Source of the DNA: Blumeriella jaapii
Lineage: Eukaryota; Ascomycota; Leotiomycetes; Helotiales; Drepanopezizaceae
Assembly (NCBI GenBank): GCA_009599575.1
Contig: VWND01000018.1
Location: 531,253-595,252 of the forward strand
Reading direction: 5' to 3'
DNA length: 64,000 bases
The notes under the pieces: model-generated
What the model saw: the letters and a program-made list of their open reading frames with translations, nothing else
Databases searched by the model: none
What the model was told of the DNA's origin: nothing
Shown here: piece by piece, positions 37,363-48,019 of the stretch
Layout of the letters: each line of letters begins with the position of its first letter
Numbering within the stretch: position 1 is the first letter of the stretch
Program-made: the position numbers and the translations under genes

Positions 37363-37368
37363 TAAGTA
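37363..37368 (-). promoter_or_regulatory. Possible TATA box of the small secreted protein gene
   Basis: ttataa on either strand, 25 bp before the start codon at 37338. The short distance would imply a very short leader, so this is only suggestive. Confidence 0.25.
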
Positions 37369-38410
37369 AATACACAGACGTGGAAAGAATTAAGACAAGC
37401 ACAAACACGCAGAAAAATCGGGAAAATATTATTGGCCGTCTTTGATGCAAGCTCTGAGCCTCGAGAACGCCGGTCGTTCGTTAAGTGTTATATAAAATCG
37501 TCAGGAAGAGGGATCCTTGGGTGGAAATTACTCGCATCTTCCTTCTTTCGGCATCCCCGTTGTATTTATACCAACAGCTGGGGACGACGCGACGGGGATT
37601 GCCGCGCGGCTATTTTCCTCATCTCATCTTCCTCATCTGCCTACGTTGGCGAACCAACAGAGGGTTTTGGAGAGGAAGGAAAAAGTCAAAGAGCCGGCAA
37701 CACGCACCCAAGACATCCTCATCCGAGTTACGAAGTTATCGCGGCTAGGACTCTGCCGAATTATGGCACCGGCCAACAACCTCCCAATTCGAACCACCGA
37801 CCTGAAAGATTGTTAGATTACAATGTGTAGTTACTGATCACGTAATGAAATGCATTTGAATGCAAGAGCTCGACGTTGAAAGGGTGCGTGTGGGGAGGAA
37901 AGATAAGCACCAAGTACAGACAGTAAGCGAAGCGGCGACAACGACCGGGATGTCAATTTAGATGAGATATGAGTACTTGCTTATTCTGCTCAACCTATTC
38001 GCATGAATTTCACTTCTTTGATTTGGTACCGAGCGAGTCTTGCTCCTCCTTCCTATTCTGCTCTCCCGTTCTACTCTTTCATTTTGCTCTTCTGCCTCTG
38101 CTCTTCTTATCCTGTCACTCACATCAAGAATCTCGACCTTCCTACCTCCTTCTCCAAGACAATCCCCGTGAAATACATCATTCATAATCAAGACATTCAT
38201 TTTAGCCGCGAAAAATCAACGACCCTCTAGTCCCCCCCCTACCGTCACCGTTTTCTTCGTTGCTTTCCTTCCTGCTCCTGCTTTCCTATCTTTTTACTTC
38301 GTTTTCTCCTGCTTATTTGCATTTCTGTTGATAATTGGAAGATAAATAGATCGGCGGCCACACGTAAGGTAAGTACATGTGTGTACACACACACATGTAT
38401 GTAAATGGCA
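37369..38410. other. Intergenic; no supported gene
   Basis: Overlapping plus-strand frames at 37432-37830 and around 38000 lack domains. A pyrimidine-rich stretch spans 38225-38310 and a (gtgtac)/(ac)n patch 38372-38402. Confidence 0.4.
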
Positions 38411-38870
38411 TCAGAGCCCGGCAATGCCAGCAAGAGATGCAGGAGTCACCAACTCCTTCGCTTCAAGAAAGTTGAGCAAGTCGTTCGTCAGCACGCCTCC
38501 TCCGATGACCACTGATTTTTGATCCTCAGCTAGGATGATTATGTTGAGTTCCTTGATATAGAGAATGACCGCACTGGGAACAATGGACCGCTGGAAGAGA
38601 TCATGCCCGCCTGACTGGGCGGCAAATGGTAAACTGTTGGGTACTCCCCCAGAACAGAGACCTCTCCTGTGCTGACCACTCGGATCAAGGCGTGCGGCCC
38701 GTTGCTGATATAGTTGAGATTCCAGACTGATTCTAACGCATCAAAACGTGGCGAGGCGCGTGTATAGATCTTGAGTCCTGGAGTAGATTATGTCAAAGAC
38801 TTGAATGCTTCAGGGAGCGAGGGGCCCAGGTCGAGAGTTGGATTGAAGTCAAATTTCGAAGAGTTCAATC
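38411..38870 (-). pseudogene. Relic of an FAD-linked (PCMH-type) oxidoreductase
   Basis: Minus-strand reading in two frames reconstructs the N-terminal part of a BBE/6-hydroxynicotine-oxidase-like flavoenzyme. First frame: LGPSLPEAFKSLT, an in-frame stop, then STPGLKIYTRASPRFDAL and VRVVSTGEVS-like sequence (read as IRVVSTGEVSVLGEYPT). The frame then shifts to LPFAAQSGGHDLFQRSIV and IIILAEDQKSVVIGGGVL, ending in a TGA at 38411-38413. SGGHDLF is the flavin-attachment-type loop and IGGG the FAD-binding strand of this family. The remaining two thirds of such an enzyme (usually about 450-500 residues) are absent. With a stop, a frameshift and a truncation it is a pseudogene. The parent enzyme would have oxidised a small metabolite; the substrate is unknown. 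Confidence 0.75.
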
Positions 38871-39718
38871 CATGTCGACATGGCAATAAATAGGTAAAAA
38901 AAGGATGAATTGAGATGATCATAAGACTCTCAAGTTTGGAGACAAGGGCGGCGTCTTACACTCATCGTTTGAGTGCTCCATAACGAGGGGTTCCCATGCT
39001 GGCAACATGTCTCGGCTGCGACCCTAACTTTTTACCAGGTCTCTAGAGAGGTCGTCGTGAACAAATCTCGGAAAGGAAGTTTCATGTCAGAAGACGACGC
39101 TGACTAGTGAGTATACTACACGTTGCTCCCGTACATAGGGACCAACAACTCCCTTCGTGCATAGAGAGCTTGGCCAGCTGTCGTCACTTTCATATTCGAC
39201 CCGACCAAAGAGCGCTGGCCAGATGTCTGCCTGTTAGACCCGTGAAATGCTGCCCAGAGTTCGTGACTTACATGAGCTTGAGGCTTAGTTTCAACTTATC
39301 AGGCGGCAATGGTCTTCAGCCAAACATCGTTCCGGGTTATTCGTCGAGCCGGACTCCACGCCATGAATGAAAGAGACAATGTCGGTATCACGGGGGGGGG
39401 GGGGGGGGGGGGGGGGTTGAGACAGGTCAAATAACTGTATTGCAATGCAGTCGTATTTGGTTGTGATCTGGTCTAGGGAGCAAGCTATTCTAGGTTGCAA
39501 GCGCCTGCCAGGTTATATGCAAAGCAAGCCTTGGCGTACACTACATGCTATCACGTGCAAAGCACGTGTCTTATATTTCAACAAAGACAATGTCACCGAT
39601 CTCTTTAGGCTCATTGATGAAGTTCCCACCACATTTGTAACTCTTCTATGAGACAGGCATTTCGAGGTATCTCAAGACGATATTTAATCGTCTTCCGTTG
39701 TGGATGGGAAGAATGAAG
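38871..39718. other. Intergenic with a 25-G homopolymer
   Basis: No gene seen. An uninterrupted run of 25 G lies at 39392-39416. Confidence 0.5.
39392..39416 (+). repeat. G25 homopolymer
   Basis: Twenty-five consecutive G on the plus strand. Either a hypervariable tract or a place where the assembly length is unreliable. Confidence 0.9.
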
Positions 39719-40633
39719 TCATCCCGAGTGGGAGGGGAAAGTTGAGGTTCCAGTTGAGGAGGCGATGTCGAGGGTGCCGATGTCTATTTCGTCGTTAGAG
39801 CTGTCGAGAAGCTTCCGGCTGCAGTGTAGTCCGTTGTCATCCACAGTCCACGCATCATTGCCTGGTTTTGCTGAAGAGCGAGGTTTAAAAGGGAGCCAGC
39901 CGCTTAGCCCGTTGAAGCCACCAAGGCGCATCCCGCTACACATGAGAACATGTATAGCTGTGGCGCATCCTTGACCAATCCGACCGAATATGATCCTACC
40001 AGGCGAGATCAGCTCAGACTCAGTCCTGATGATACCGAGGATCTCCTTGACGCTTTCTCTCGTCCCGTCCAACTGGATCTCTTTCCTCTCGTACGGATCA
40101 GATACCGACCACATGTCGAAACCACTGAGACTCCGGAATATTAAAACCAGCCGATTTACGCAACATTGAAGTTGGAAAGACCTATCTCGTTTCTGGGACA
40201 ATTTCAGGTAGGGTACGGCCGTCCGATGTTTCACTATCGAACAACTCTTCGGCGATTTCTGATCCGGTGCTGTCGCGCAATCACGTAGGAATTTGATTGT
40301 TTGGGTGTGGTCACCTTCAGGGGTGACGATTTCAATGGTGTTCTCCATGGTAGACAAGTGCCTAAAATGACGCCAGAAAATGTCAGCATAAACTATTTCC
40401 GACGCAGGGAATGCTTGCTTCAAGAACACCTCGAAAGCCTTCACTTTTTCCTTACCAAGAGTACTGCCATTGCTTCTCCGGTCAACAGTGACATGCTCAA
40501 GGCCTCGAATACCCATCAGCTTCCTGAAACCACTTGTGTCTCTCAACACATGAGCAGCGGCCTCGTCCAGGAACGTCTTGTTGGGGCGTTTGACCCAAGT
40601 GTGGAGAAGAAGAACACTGTATGTCAACTTCAT
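39719..40633 (-). CDS. 3'-terminal exon region of an uncharacterised fungal gene (304 codons)
   Basis: An open frame with coding-like composition (SGFRKLMGIRGLEHVTV, then a KVKAFEVFLKQAFPASEIV block). It continues upstream of its first ATG without a stop to a likely acceptor (ctgactgtttag at about 40682-40693), reading ANLSVFKKCKNLRTLQ before the Met. So the ATG at 40633 is probably internal. An upstream exon-like block (40770-40860) reads LPNTDLHFVGAKFIVPVLME; a phase-compatible donor is gagtggac. The helical, Leu-spaced N-terminal part resembles fungal F-box/LRR-like hypothetical proteins, but I see no defining motif. The C-terminal third is less convincing as protein. Whether the gene is intact is unclear. 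Confidence 0.45.
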   Translation of the reverse strand: MKLTYSVLLLHTWVKRPNKTFLDEAAAHVLRDTSGFRKLMGIRGLEHVTVDRRSNGSTLGKEKVKAFEVFLKQAFPASEIVYADIFWRHFRHLSTMENTIEIVTPEGDHTQTIKFLRDCATAPDQKSPKSCSIVKHRTAVPYLKLSQKRDRSFQLQCCVNRLVLIFRSLSGFDMWSVSDPYERKEIQLDGTRESVKEILGIIRTESELISPGRIIFGRIGQGCATAIHVLMCSGMRLGGFNGLSGWLPFKPRSSAKPGNDAWTVDDNGLHCSRKLLDSSNDEIDIGTLDIASSTGTSTFPSHSG

Positions 40634-40693
40634 TTGGAGAGTTCTGAGGTTCTTGCATTTCTTGAAGACGCTCAGATTTGCTCTAAACAGTCA

Positions 40694-42022
40694 GCGGGTC
40701 AGTAAAATGTTCAGGTGAAATGTGAATCGCTTCTTCTAAGCACTTGCGGCTCGCTCATGCTCCAGCCCGTCCACTCCCGCTGAATTTCTCGGGCATTTTC
40801 CATCAGAACCGGAACAATGAATTTGGCACCCACGAAGTGCAAGTCCGTGTTGGGGAGCTTATTTTTCTAAAATATCAAGTAGGGTTTTGCACATCTTAAT
40901 TTGCAGGTAACACGTAGACGAAGAGAACTCTTGTTCAATTCGGTCCAATTAGTGTTATGATACAGTGCCTCTAAATCAGACAACTAGACCATAGACCAAG
41001 CACCAAATATCAACCGGGAGGTCCATTAATCTGAATATACGAAACTGTAGGAAGAAAATTGGTAGCTTTATATTTAAACAAGAGATCGCAAACTAGTAGA
41101 TCACGCTTAAGGTAAGGTAGCATTAGGAGAGTGCCCAGATATTCACCCCATCAGAACGATCCCTACAGAACAATCCCAGAATGCCTAATCTGGTGATCTA
41201 TAATTTGTGTCACGGCTGGTCCAGAACAGATGTAGTTTTCATGAAATCCAAAGCCGAATCGTAGTCAAAACGAAATCTGGTGCAGGCAACACAAGCAGCT
41301 CGGTAAAGCTTGTCTACTAATTGAGTCCCGAGGCAGTCTATTCCGATGTTTTCCAACATCCACAGAAAGATTTTAGAAACTTGGATGACATGATCAAAGC
41401 AAAGGGCACAGTAGTAGCCGCCGGAAATGTTATTTCCGAGCACGAGGGGCGAAGGTACACCGTAAGGGGCATTCAATGTCTAGAGAACAGTAATGAAGGC
41501 CATCTTCCGCGATTTGCATGGAAATGAAAAGTAGAGACAAACAAGGAGCTTGATGATTTCAGGAAAATACCTCGGTGGAAATGCCAATGCTAAGAGGACA
41601 ATGCTAATAAACAACAACGCAATTGGATCAGAGACCAGAATAACGAGAAAGTGTTAATAACGGAAATTACATGCTGCATTTTGAGATAGAGGAAAACCCC
41701 GGTCTGTGCCGCATAGAGGAACGAATCTGGATGGCTAGTATCAGACCGGACCTAGAGGAAAAAGTGAATTTTGATTGTGTTATGCTCTGGTAGGTCGCGA
41801 GTAAATTTGTCAGGAGACCCAGGTGTCCATACCTTGAATCCAGAACAATTGATCTCGATGATAGAATGTTCAGCAAGGTAAGGAACTCTGATATGATCTT
41901 CAGGTCGGGAGATTCGAAGTCTAGGTCGAGGAAGGTATTTTTGCTGTATCGATGATAGCCAACTATACCTGCCACTTTTCATGCAAAGTCATCTCTTTGT
42001 CCAATAGATTGATCTTCACCAT
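40694..42022 (-). pseudogene. Possible upstream exons of the same gene, at least one with a stop
   Basis: Minus-strand coding-like blocks lie in the right order before 40693. 42022 (ATG) starts MVKINLLDKEMTLHEKWQ. 41752-41982 includes SRPEDHIRVPYLAEHSIIEI and FTRDLPEHNTIKIHFFL. 41210-41476 includes VSKIFLWMLENIGIDCLGTQ. After IHFFL the frame meets a TAG at about 41749-41751 yet continues as coding-like VRSDTSHPDSFLYAAQTGVF, as if a CAG had mutated. This suggests a recent pseudogene, though an unrecognised intron could explain it. The plus-strand frames here look like shadows. Confidence 0.35.
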
Positions 42023-43319
42023 TTCTTTTGCTAAGTAGCAGCTACGCTATCAATTCAGAAAAAGCGGTCGAAGTTTGGAAAGGCCTCACAAATTTAAACG
42101 CTTTACAAAAATCCAATCCTTTCGTGGTGTTTTCCAGCTTGCGATGTTTACGATGGCAGGCAGCATTTTAAATTTCGTCTGAGCTTCGAACCTCAAACAA
42201 CGGAATAGCTGAATGGGGTTTGATTGAGTGGAGCCGTGTTGTCTTCCTGGCGGTAGACAATAAATGTATGCTGAAATCTTTTTGGTTCTCGTAGTTTTGG
42301 CCCTTATGCTTGCATGTTTTTTTCTGCAAAGCTTTTTATAGCTTTATTCCTACACGGTCAAAGTCATGTACAGATCTTGCAAAGACCAGGTATGCATTAT
42401 CCGAAATCTCTAAGATGCGCAATTCGCATGGACTCAAGTATGGGTCAAGATCCAGGCCTGGGACACCTTTTCCCTCCCAGCAGTAAAGTAACCCTAATGC
42501 TCAATCTTAATGACAGAATGCGGACTGTGCATAGCGGGCCTTCACGACTAGTTGCTCTTCGGCGGAGAGAGACGCAGAGCCATTAGCGAGTTTTTGGATG
42601 AAGCTCGTCAGTTTCCTGGAGTATCTCCGTTGTTCTGTAATAGGGCCAGATCTCGAAACATTTGAAGCTTTGCTAGCTAATCTGAAACTAGGAAGACATG
42701 ATCTAGCTATGGAGGCGTCGCAGTCACAAAAACAGGTAGTGGCTATGAACAGCGAGGTCGACCTGAATCTTTGCTTGCAAAACCGGATTCAACCCAGATT
42801 GATGCCTTCCGACAAAGATTTAGCGCATCCCGATCTGAGACCAGCTATTCACAGGGAGCTCTCGAGAGATACCTAGTCACAATTCGAAGAACAAGACTGA
42901 GAAAGCAGCTTACGAGCACCTCTTCTGACACTTATTCCAGATATTGAAGTTAGAATGTATGTAGCCAAGAAACAGGAATAATTATGACTTTGGCATCCGT
43001 CTGTAGGAATACTAGGACGGGAGGGAAAGGAGGAAAGAATAGAAAACATAGCAGATAGCATGGGATCACGTGCTCTGATATCCTTGCAAGTTCCTGACTC
43101 CACAAAATTATATCTTAAGCTCACATCAACGTGAAGACTGCTCTACCAGTCCCTCAACGGTCCTTCGAACATATCTGGCAGCGCGGCAAACTTGCCGCTA
43201 GGATCTACGACCTCGTCACAGATCTGCCGATTTTATAGCTCGGCGAAAGCGCCAGGCAAGAGCGCGGGTCTGCGCACCAGATTTTCCCTCTCACCTCTAC
43301 CAAATTCATACCCGTTGCA
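42023..43319. other. Intergenic; no clearly supported gene
   Basis: A 92-codon plus-strand frame (42598-42876) has no recognisable feature and I do not call it. The last 150 bp before 43320 are the leader/promoter of MRP51. Confidence 0.4.
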
Positions 43320-44822
43320 ATGGCTTCTCGAGGTATCTCGCCGGGAGGTGCTCTTCTGCGGGCATCAAGAGTATTTTCAGTCCCACCGCCATTACCACGC
43401 CCGAGTGCGGAGCTCTCATCAACGGCAGTTTTCGGCTCCAACACAGCGACGCTGGATCATCCTATCCTCCAAACCATAACAACACCACCAGCATCTCGCG
43501 CCAGAGGTGATTGGGGTTTCAAACGACCGTTACCTCTACGTTCGACTACCAAAACATCTACTCCTTTAATACGGGTCGAGGCAATCGACACTTTCGAGCA
43601 CGTCACCGAGTATGGATCCGCTGCAGACCATTCGATAACACTGCAAAAATGGCAGGAAATGGGAATACCACTCACCCAAAGGATTAAAGAAGACACAGGA
43701 GGTTACGAATCAGGAGCACACGGTAGGCACAGTGTCTTCGAAGCAGAATTCGACTCGATTGCGGAGCCCGATGGCAGTGTTCGGGGAGAGGAAGATACAA
43801 GGTGGAAGTTCAAAGGCCCGTGGCTGGCCGGACAGACTGATGGCGAATTCAACGAGTACTTGCGAGAAGATGTTCGGAAGCGGAAGACGGAGTTTCAGAC
43901 ATACCTCCGAGCAGAATGCGCGACCGCCCTGACCAAAAAGGCACGCACGCTAGCCATAGAGGCAGCGGAGGATATTCCCGCTGATCTCAAAGCAGAGGAT
44001 GTAACGGATGAACAGCTTACCGAGTTCGTCAGATCCCTTCGCAATGGTCGCTCCGAATTGTACAAGCTCATCAGAAAGTTCTTGGACTTGCCACCGGCGC
44101 CTCCGATCAAGCCGGTAGAGGTCACAGAAGAAATAATTGACATATTGAAAAAAACTGGGGTATCTTTAACAGACGGTTCTACTCGATCGAAATCTCCCTA
44201 TGCGCAACATGGGCCCCCGAAAACGCATCCATCAGCAGGGTTGGCTTACGGTCTGACAACTTGCCACACGTACAACCACCCCATCCACGGTCCACAGAAG
44301 GATCCACCACCTGTTCAAGCTCGTGTGGTGAAGCCGAGGAATTCAGCCACGGGAGCCTTTGGCATAGCGCTGGGGGTCGGAGGATTCGTGACCGAGGTCC
44401 CGCGTGGTGCTGCATCATTCAATGTCGGAATGCAGAGTTCACGGCGTAAGGGCTCCGTGAAGCTCCATCCTGGTCTGCAAAACATCGAGCCAGAAAAAGT
44501 GGGAGGCAGCAAGATCTGGGTTAAGCCATCTTTTGCTTGTGTGGATCCTAAGGGTCGCGTCATTCTGGAGGTCGAAGATGGAAACTCCGATGCGATTGCG
44601 GTTGCCGAGGGGAGGGAAATCGAGACTCCAATTGAATATGAGCGTCCAAAACTCCACACGGCCAGACTACAAGAGCGCAAAAGAGGCTTTAGTCACTTTA
44701 AGTTGGGAAAAAAAGATCTTGACCACGGATTAGATGTTAAACAAAATGACGCCCCCAACGAAGGCTTCTCCAGTCCGTTTGCTGCTGCCAAAACTCAGGT
44801 GGAGGGTTTGTCAGAACTCTAG
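43320..44822 (+). CDS. MRP51: Mitochondrial small ribosomal subunit protein mS51 (MRP51)
   Basis: A single 500-residue exon. The N-terminus is basic and Ser/Ala-rich (ASRGISPGGALLRASRVFSV), as for a mitochondrial presequence. The family core follows: RGDWGFKRPLPLRSTTKTST, then IRVEAIDTFEHVTEYGSAAD and LQKWQEMGIPLT. A coiled region comes next (about residues 180-260) and a C-terminal part with SAGLAYGLTTCHTYNHPIHG and GFVTEVPRGAASFNVGMQ. In yeast Mrp51 belongs to the small mitoribosomal subunit and acts in translation of mitochondrial mRNAs; the same role is expected here. The start ATG is the first in frame and gives the presequence. It lies 1.1 kb upstream of eS17 on the same strand, with no sign of co-transcription. 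Confidence 0.93.
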   Translation: MASRGISPGGALLRASRVFSVPPPLPRPSAELSSTAVFGSNTATLDHPILQTITTPPASRARGDWGFKRPLPLRSTTKTSTPLIRVEAIDTFEHVTEYGSAADHSITLQKWQEMGIPLTQRIKEDTGGYESGAHGRHSVFEAEFDSIAEPDGSVRGEEDTRWKFKGPWLAGQTDGEFNEYLREDVRKRKTEFQTYLRAECATALTKKARTLAIEAAEDIPADLKAEDVTDEQLTEFVRSLRNGRSELYKLIRKFLDLPPAPPIKPVEVTEEIIDILKKTGVSLTDGSTRSKSPYAQHGPPKTHPSAGLAYGLTTCHTYNHPIHGPQKDPPPVQARVVKPRNSATGAFGIALGVGGFVTEVPRGAASFNVGMQSSRRKGSVKLHPGLQNIEPEKVGGSKIWVKPSFACVDPKGRVILEVEDGNSDAIAVAEGREIETPIEYERPKLHTARLQERKRGFSHFKLGKKDLDHGLDVKQNDAPNEGFSSPFAAAKTQVEGLSEL

Positions 44823-45946
44823 TAGAAGTAGTGGCCGTATAGCTTGAATACCGAAGAAGGCTCGTGGAATTGTATGTACTATAGTAACGGCAATGTATAT
44901 CACAACTGCCTACACCTATACTAGTTGACCAAATTTCCTTCCGGAAAGACTACCTCTATCTACTTATGCTGGTGTGTAGGCCCTGTAAAATTTATCCATG
45001 TGCTTCAAGTTCCATTAGCTCTGTTTCTTGACACTCATTGACATCTTTCATTCCTTTTTAGCAATCTTTCCTAGAACCCTACCGGCCTGTCAGGTACTCT
45101 ACGCGGACCTACTTTATTCCTTGAGGTGTTCCAAACTGCTTGGACGCGATGCAATCAACGATATCATGAGTTAAAAGTCAGAACACTGTTATTACGCCTT
45201 CTGACTAAATCCATCCGGCAGTTAGTCCATTTTGGCGATAATCGGTATCTCTCTCCCAGAAAGAGCTGCAAAGAGAATTTGAAAATGGAGATCGTGAATG
45301 TAGATGCTCGGACATGGTGTTAAAAGAAATGAGAACTAATGGGCAGATTGGCAAGCCAGTGACCAGGCTTTTGACGGCTGTAGATGCAGAAGGCAGGCTT
45401 AAGGGCAAGCTCATACCGGCTCTTGTATCAATGGCTTGAGTTTTCATTGTTGAAATTTTGATTAAAGTCTGGAGGGCATTTCGTCGTGGGGCACACGGTA
45501 CTTGAGATGATCTGGAGCCGACTGGGTTGATCGTCAACAATGGCCCAATCATAGATAGTTCAGGCAACAAATATATAGAAATTGGTTTGTAGGTACAGTA
45601 TGTTCAGCGACATTGCTAGAATACCCGAAACAAAATGACATGGACATCATTCTTATCACGATATCATGTAGGCTTTCAGCTCATTAAGATGCGAAAGCCG
45701 ACGGATTGTGGAATGCCACCATGAATATGACCCGGACGATTTGAGCAAGCTTTCAGTCAATAAAGCAACCGATACGTGAAGACATGATTGCAGTTCACGT
45801 GATATGGGGATCTACGCCAAGCCAAGTGGTTGGCGCCCAAATTCTAAGCGAGCCAGCCCACAGCTAGATTATTGCGATCAAAATTCCGGAAGTTGAACTT
45901 CATCGACAACTTCATATCCCGACAACCGCTACCAACAACCGCAATC
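44823..45946. other. Intergenic between MRP51 and eS17
   Basis: Short frames only (45126-45323 plus; 45205-45570 minus), not convincing. The pyrimidine-poor stretch with aacttcatcgacaacttc before 45947 is the eS17 leader. Confidence 0.45.
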
Positions 45947-46512
45947 ATGGGTCGCGTTCGTACCAAGACTGTCAAGAAGTCCGCCAAGGTCATCATCGAG
46001 CGATACTACCCCAAGTTGACTCTCGACTTCGAGACCAACAAGAGAATATGCGATGAGATTGCCATCATTGCCTCCAAGCGTCTCCGCAACAAGGTACGAC
46101 CTCACTTTCTGTCCACAGATTACATCAGGAAGACGAGAGGTTAGCTCATACATAGCTAGATTGCTGGTTATACCACCCATTTAATGAAGCGCATTCAACG
46201 TGGTCCCGTCCGCGGTATCTCCTTCAAGCTTCAAGAAGAGGAGCGTGAGAGAAAGGATCAATACGTCCCTGAGGTCTCCGCTCTCGACTTCTCCCAGAAC
46301 GAGAACGGTGGACAGCTTGAGATCGACTCCGAGACAAAAGACCTGCTCAAGAGCCTTGGTGTACACATACCCACCATCCCCTCCTTTTGCGAGCATTACT
46401 CTGACCGTGTGACATGCAGTTCGACTCCATCCCCGTCAGCGTCGTCGCCGTCTCGCAACAGCAAGCCGTCGAGCCCCGTCGCCGCTTCAACGACCGCCCC
46501 GCGCGCGCATAA
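45947..46512 (+). CDS. RPS17: 40S ribosomal protein eS17
   Basis: Three exons: 45947-46093, 46160-46360 and 46420-46512. Introns of 66 bp (GTACGA...GCTAG) and 59 bp (GTACAC...TGCAG) are both phase 0. The product is 146 residues. It starts [20 protein letters not shown] and has the signature [29 protein letters not shown], then [20 protein letters not shown] and the usual basic, flexible C-terminus ([14 protein letters not shown]). Function: structural protein of the small cytosolic subunit. Splicing exactly restores the conserved protein, so the model is secure. It is convergent with the Rtr1-type gene. Confidence 0.96.
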
Positions 46513-47077
46513 ATGAACTGAGACGAAAAATTCGGGTTGGCTCTTGCTCGGGGTCTGGAAATGTATGGCACGAGGATATCGGTGCTTTCTGGCGTTCTCT
46601 GCGAACTGCTGGATGGATGGTATGCATACTAGATCAATGTGAGATCTTCCCAAAACCCAGGTGTCGCCGATTCTCTTCGGAGATGACGCTTGATTGCCAT
46701 GTCCCTTTTGTGCTCGTTTTTGAATGTGCTAGTGAACCTCTGACTCGAAATGTTGTGCGGTTTGGTCTCCTAGATGCGACAATTCGAAGCTGCATGCTTT
46801 CGACATTGGGTTTGCCTGAAGATGTGATATGCTCACTGTGTTAGGATACGACTTGATTTGCAGCATGCCGGTTCTTGGGTCTGGTGGCTTAAGGCATGTC
46901 ATTCCGTTCTGAAGCCTTTAAATCCGGGTATCTAGCTATCAAACAGCAGAACATTTCCGAAACGCCATTTCCATACATTTCCGCGTGAAGCCTTGATGTG
47001 ACATCAATCCATGAACCTCCACCGTGTACCCCGATTCCCAAAACCGGTACCCCGTACTGTGATCCTGCCACCAAGGC
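46513..47077. other. Convergent intergenic region (eS17 / RTR1)
   Basis: 565 bp between two converging genes. The contents should be the two 3' untranslated regions. No gene seen. Confidence 0.5.
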
Positions 47078-48019
47078 CTACAGATTCCAATCCGTATCCG
47101 GGCCGTCCTCATCCATCTCGTTTTGATTCCTGGCCATCTCCACCATCTTCCTCTGTTGCCCCTCAAATCTTGACGTATAGCCCTCCAGCGCTAGATGCTC
47201 CAATCGTCCACTCAACTCCTCCCCAAAGCTAGGGCCCTTTACTTCGCTAGCACTCACTTCCTTCTCCAGAACCTTCACATCTACAAGTCCCTTCTGTGCA
47301 CCCATACCCATTCCCCTCTCGCCCCTCTCAAGGGCCAAATCCCTCCTCCCCTTCTCTTTATTCTCCGCTTCGTCTCCCAGCGCCAGGCTTTCGATCCCTT
47401 CCATAATCACATTCTCTTCCCTCTTCGGCTCATCCAATAATTCAATGCCCCCTCCCCTCCCGTCGGGGGCCCTTTCCCAGGCCGGGCACTCCTCAAGCTG
47501 CACCCTAACCCACATGGCCCTTTTCTTACACGCCTCCCCTTTTCCCTCTCCACACCACATCTCCAGGGTCTCTCTCTTCACAACGCGAAAATCCTTCGCC
47601 CGCCCCCCCATCCCCAGAATCCTGAACGCGCCTCCTCCTGTTTCCTTCTTGCGCGGGTTGGGGCAGAGAGCGTAGCCGCATTTCTCGTTGATGTTGCGTT
47701 CCTCGATGAGCGCGTCGAAGTCGGACGGCGTGAAGTGCGCGAGGTGGGTTTTGAAGGCCGCGGCATCGGAAGAGGAGGGGTTGGAAGCCGGGGAGGGAGA
47801 GCGCTGGGAGGACGAGGAGGACGATAGGGCAGGTGAGAGGGGAAAGTCGATGAGGGCTTCGAGGGAGAAGAGGATCTCGAGCTCGATGTCCTTTCGTAGT
47901 TGGATGAGGTTGGCGTGGTAGAGGGCTACCTCGCGGTTGCGCTCCTCGATTGTTTTGTATTTGTCGGAGGCGGAGGTGTTCCTCTTGAGGATGGATTTGG
48001 GCTGGCGACTCGTTTCCAT
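47078..48019 (-). CDS. RTR1: Rtr1/RPAP2-family RNA polymerase II CTD phosphatase
   Basis: A single 313-residue exon. It starts METSRQPKSILKRNTSASDK and has an N-terminal helix (ERNREVALYHANLIQLRKDI), then the family core DFDALIEERNINEKCGYALC and later FRVVKRETLEMWCGEGKGEAC with KRAMWVRVQL. Cys114, Cys119, Cys156 and Cys164 are the expected zinc ligands. The C-terminal part is acidic and poorly conserved. In yeast Rtr1 removes phosphate from Ser5 of the polymerase II C-terminal repeat and is linked to nuclear import of the polymerase; the same role is inferred here. The spacing of the second Cys pair is wider than usual (CGEGKGEAC). It is divergent from BBC1, with 944 bp between the two start codons. 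Confidence 0.9.
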   Translation of the reverse strand: METSRQPKSILKRNTSASDKYKTIEERNREVALYHANLIQLRKDIELEILFSLEALIDFPLSPALSSSSSSQRSPSPASNPSSSDAAAFKTHLAHFTPSDFDALIEERNINEKCGYALCPNPRKKETGGGAFRILGMGGRAKDFRVVKRETLEMWCGEGKGEACKKRAMWVRVQLEECPAWERAPDGRGGGIELLDEPKREENVIMEGIESLALGDEAENKEKGRRDLALERGERGMGMGAQKGLVDVKVLEKEVSASEVKGPSFGEELSGRLEHLALEGYTSRFEGQQRKMVEMARNQNEMDEDGPDTDWNL

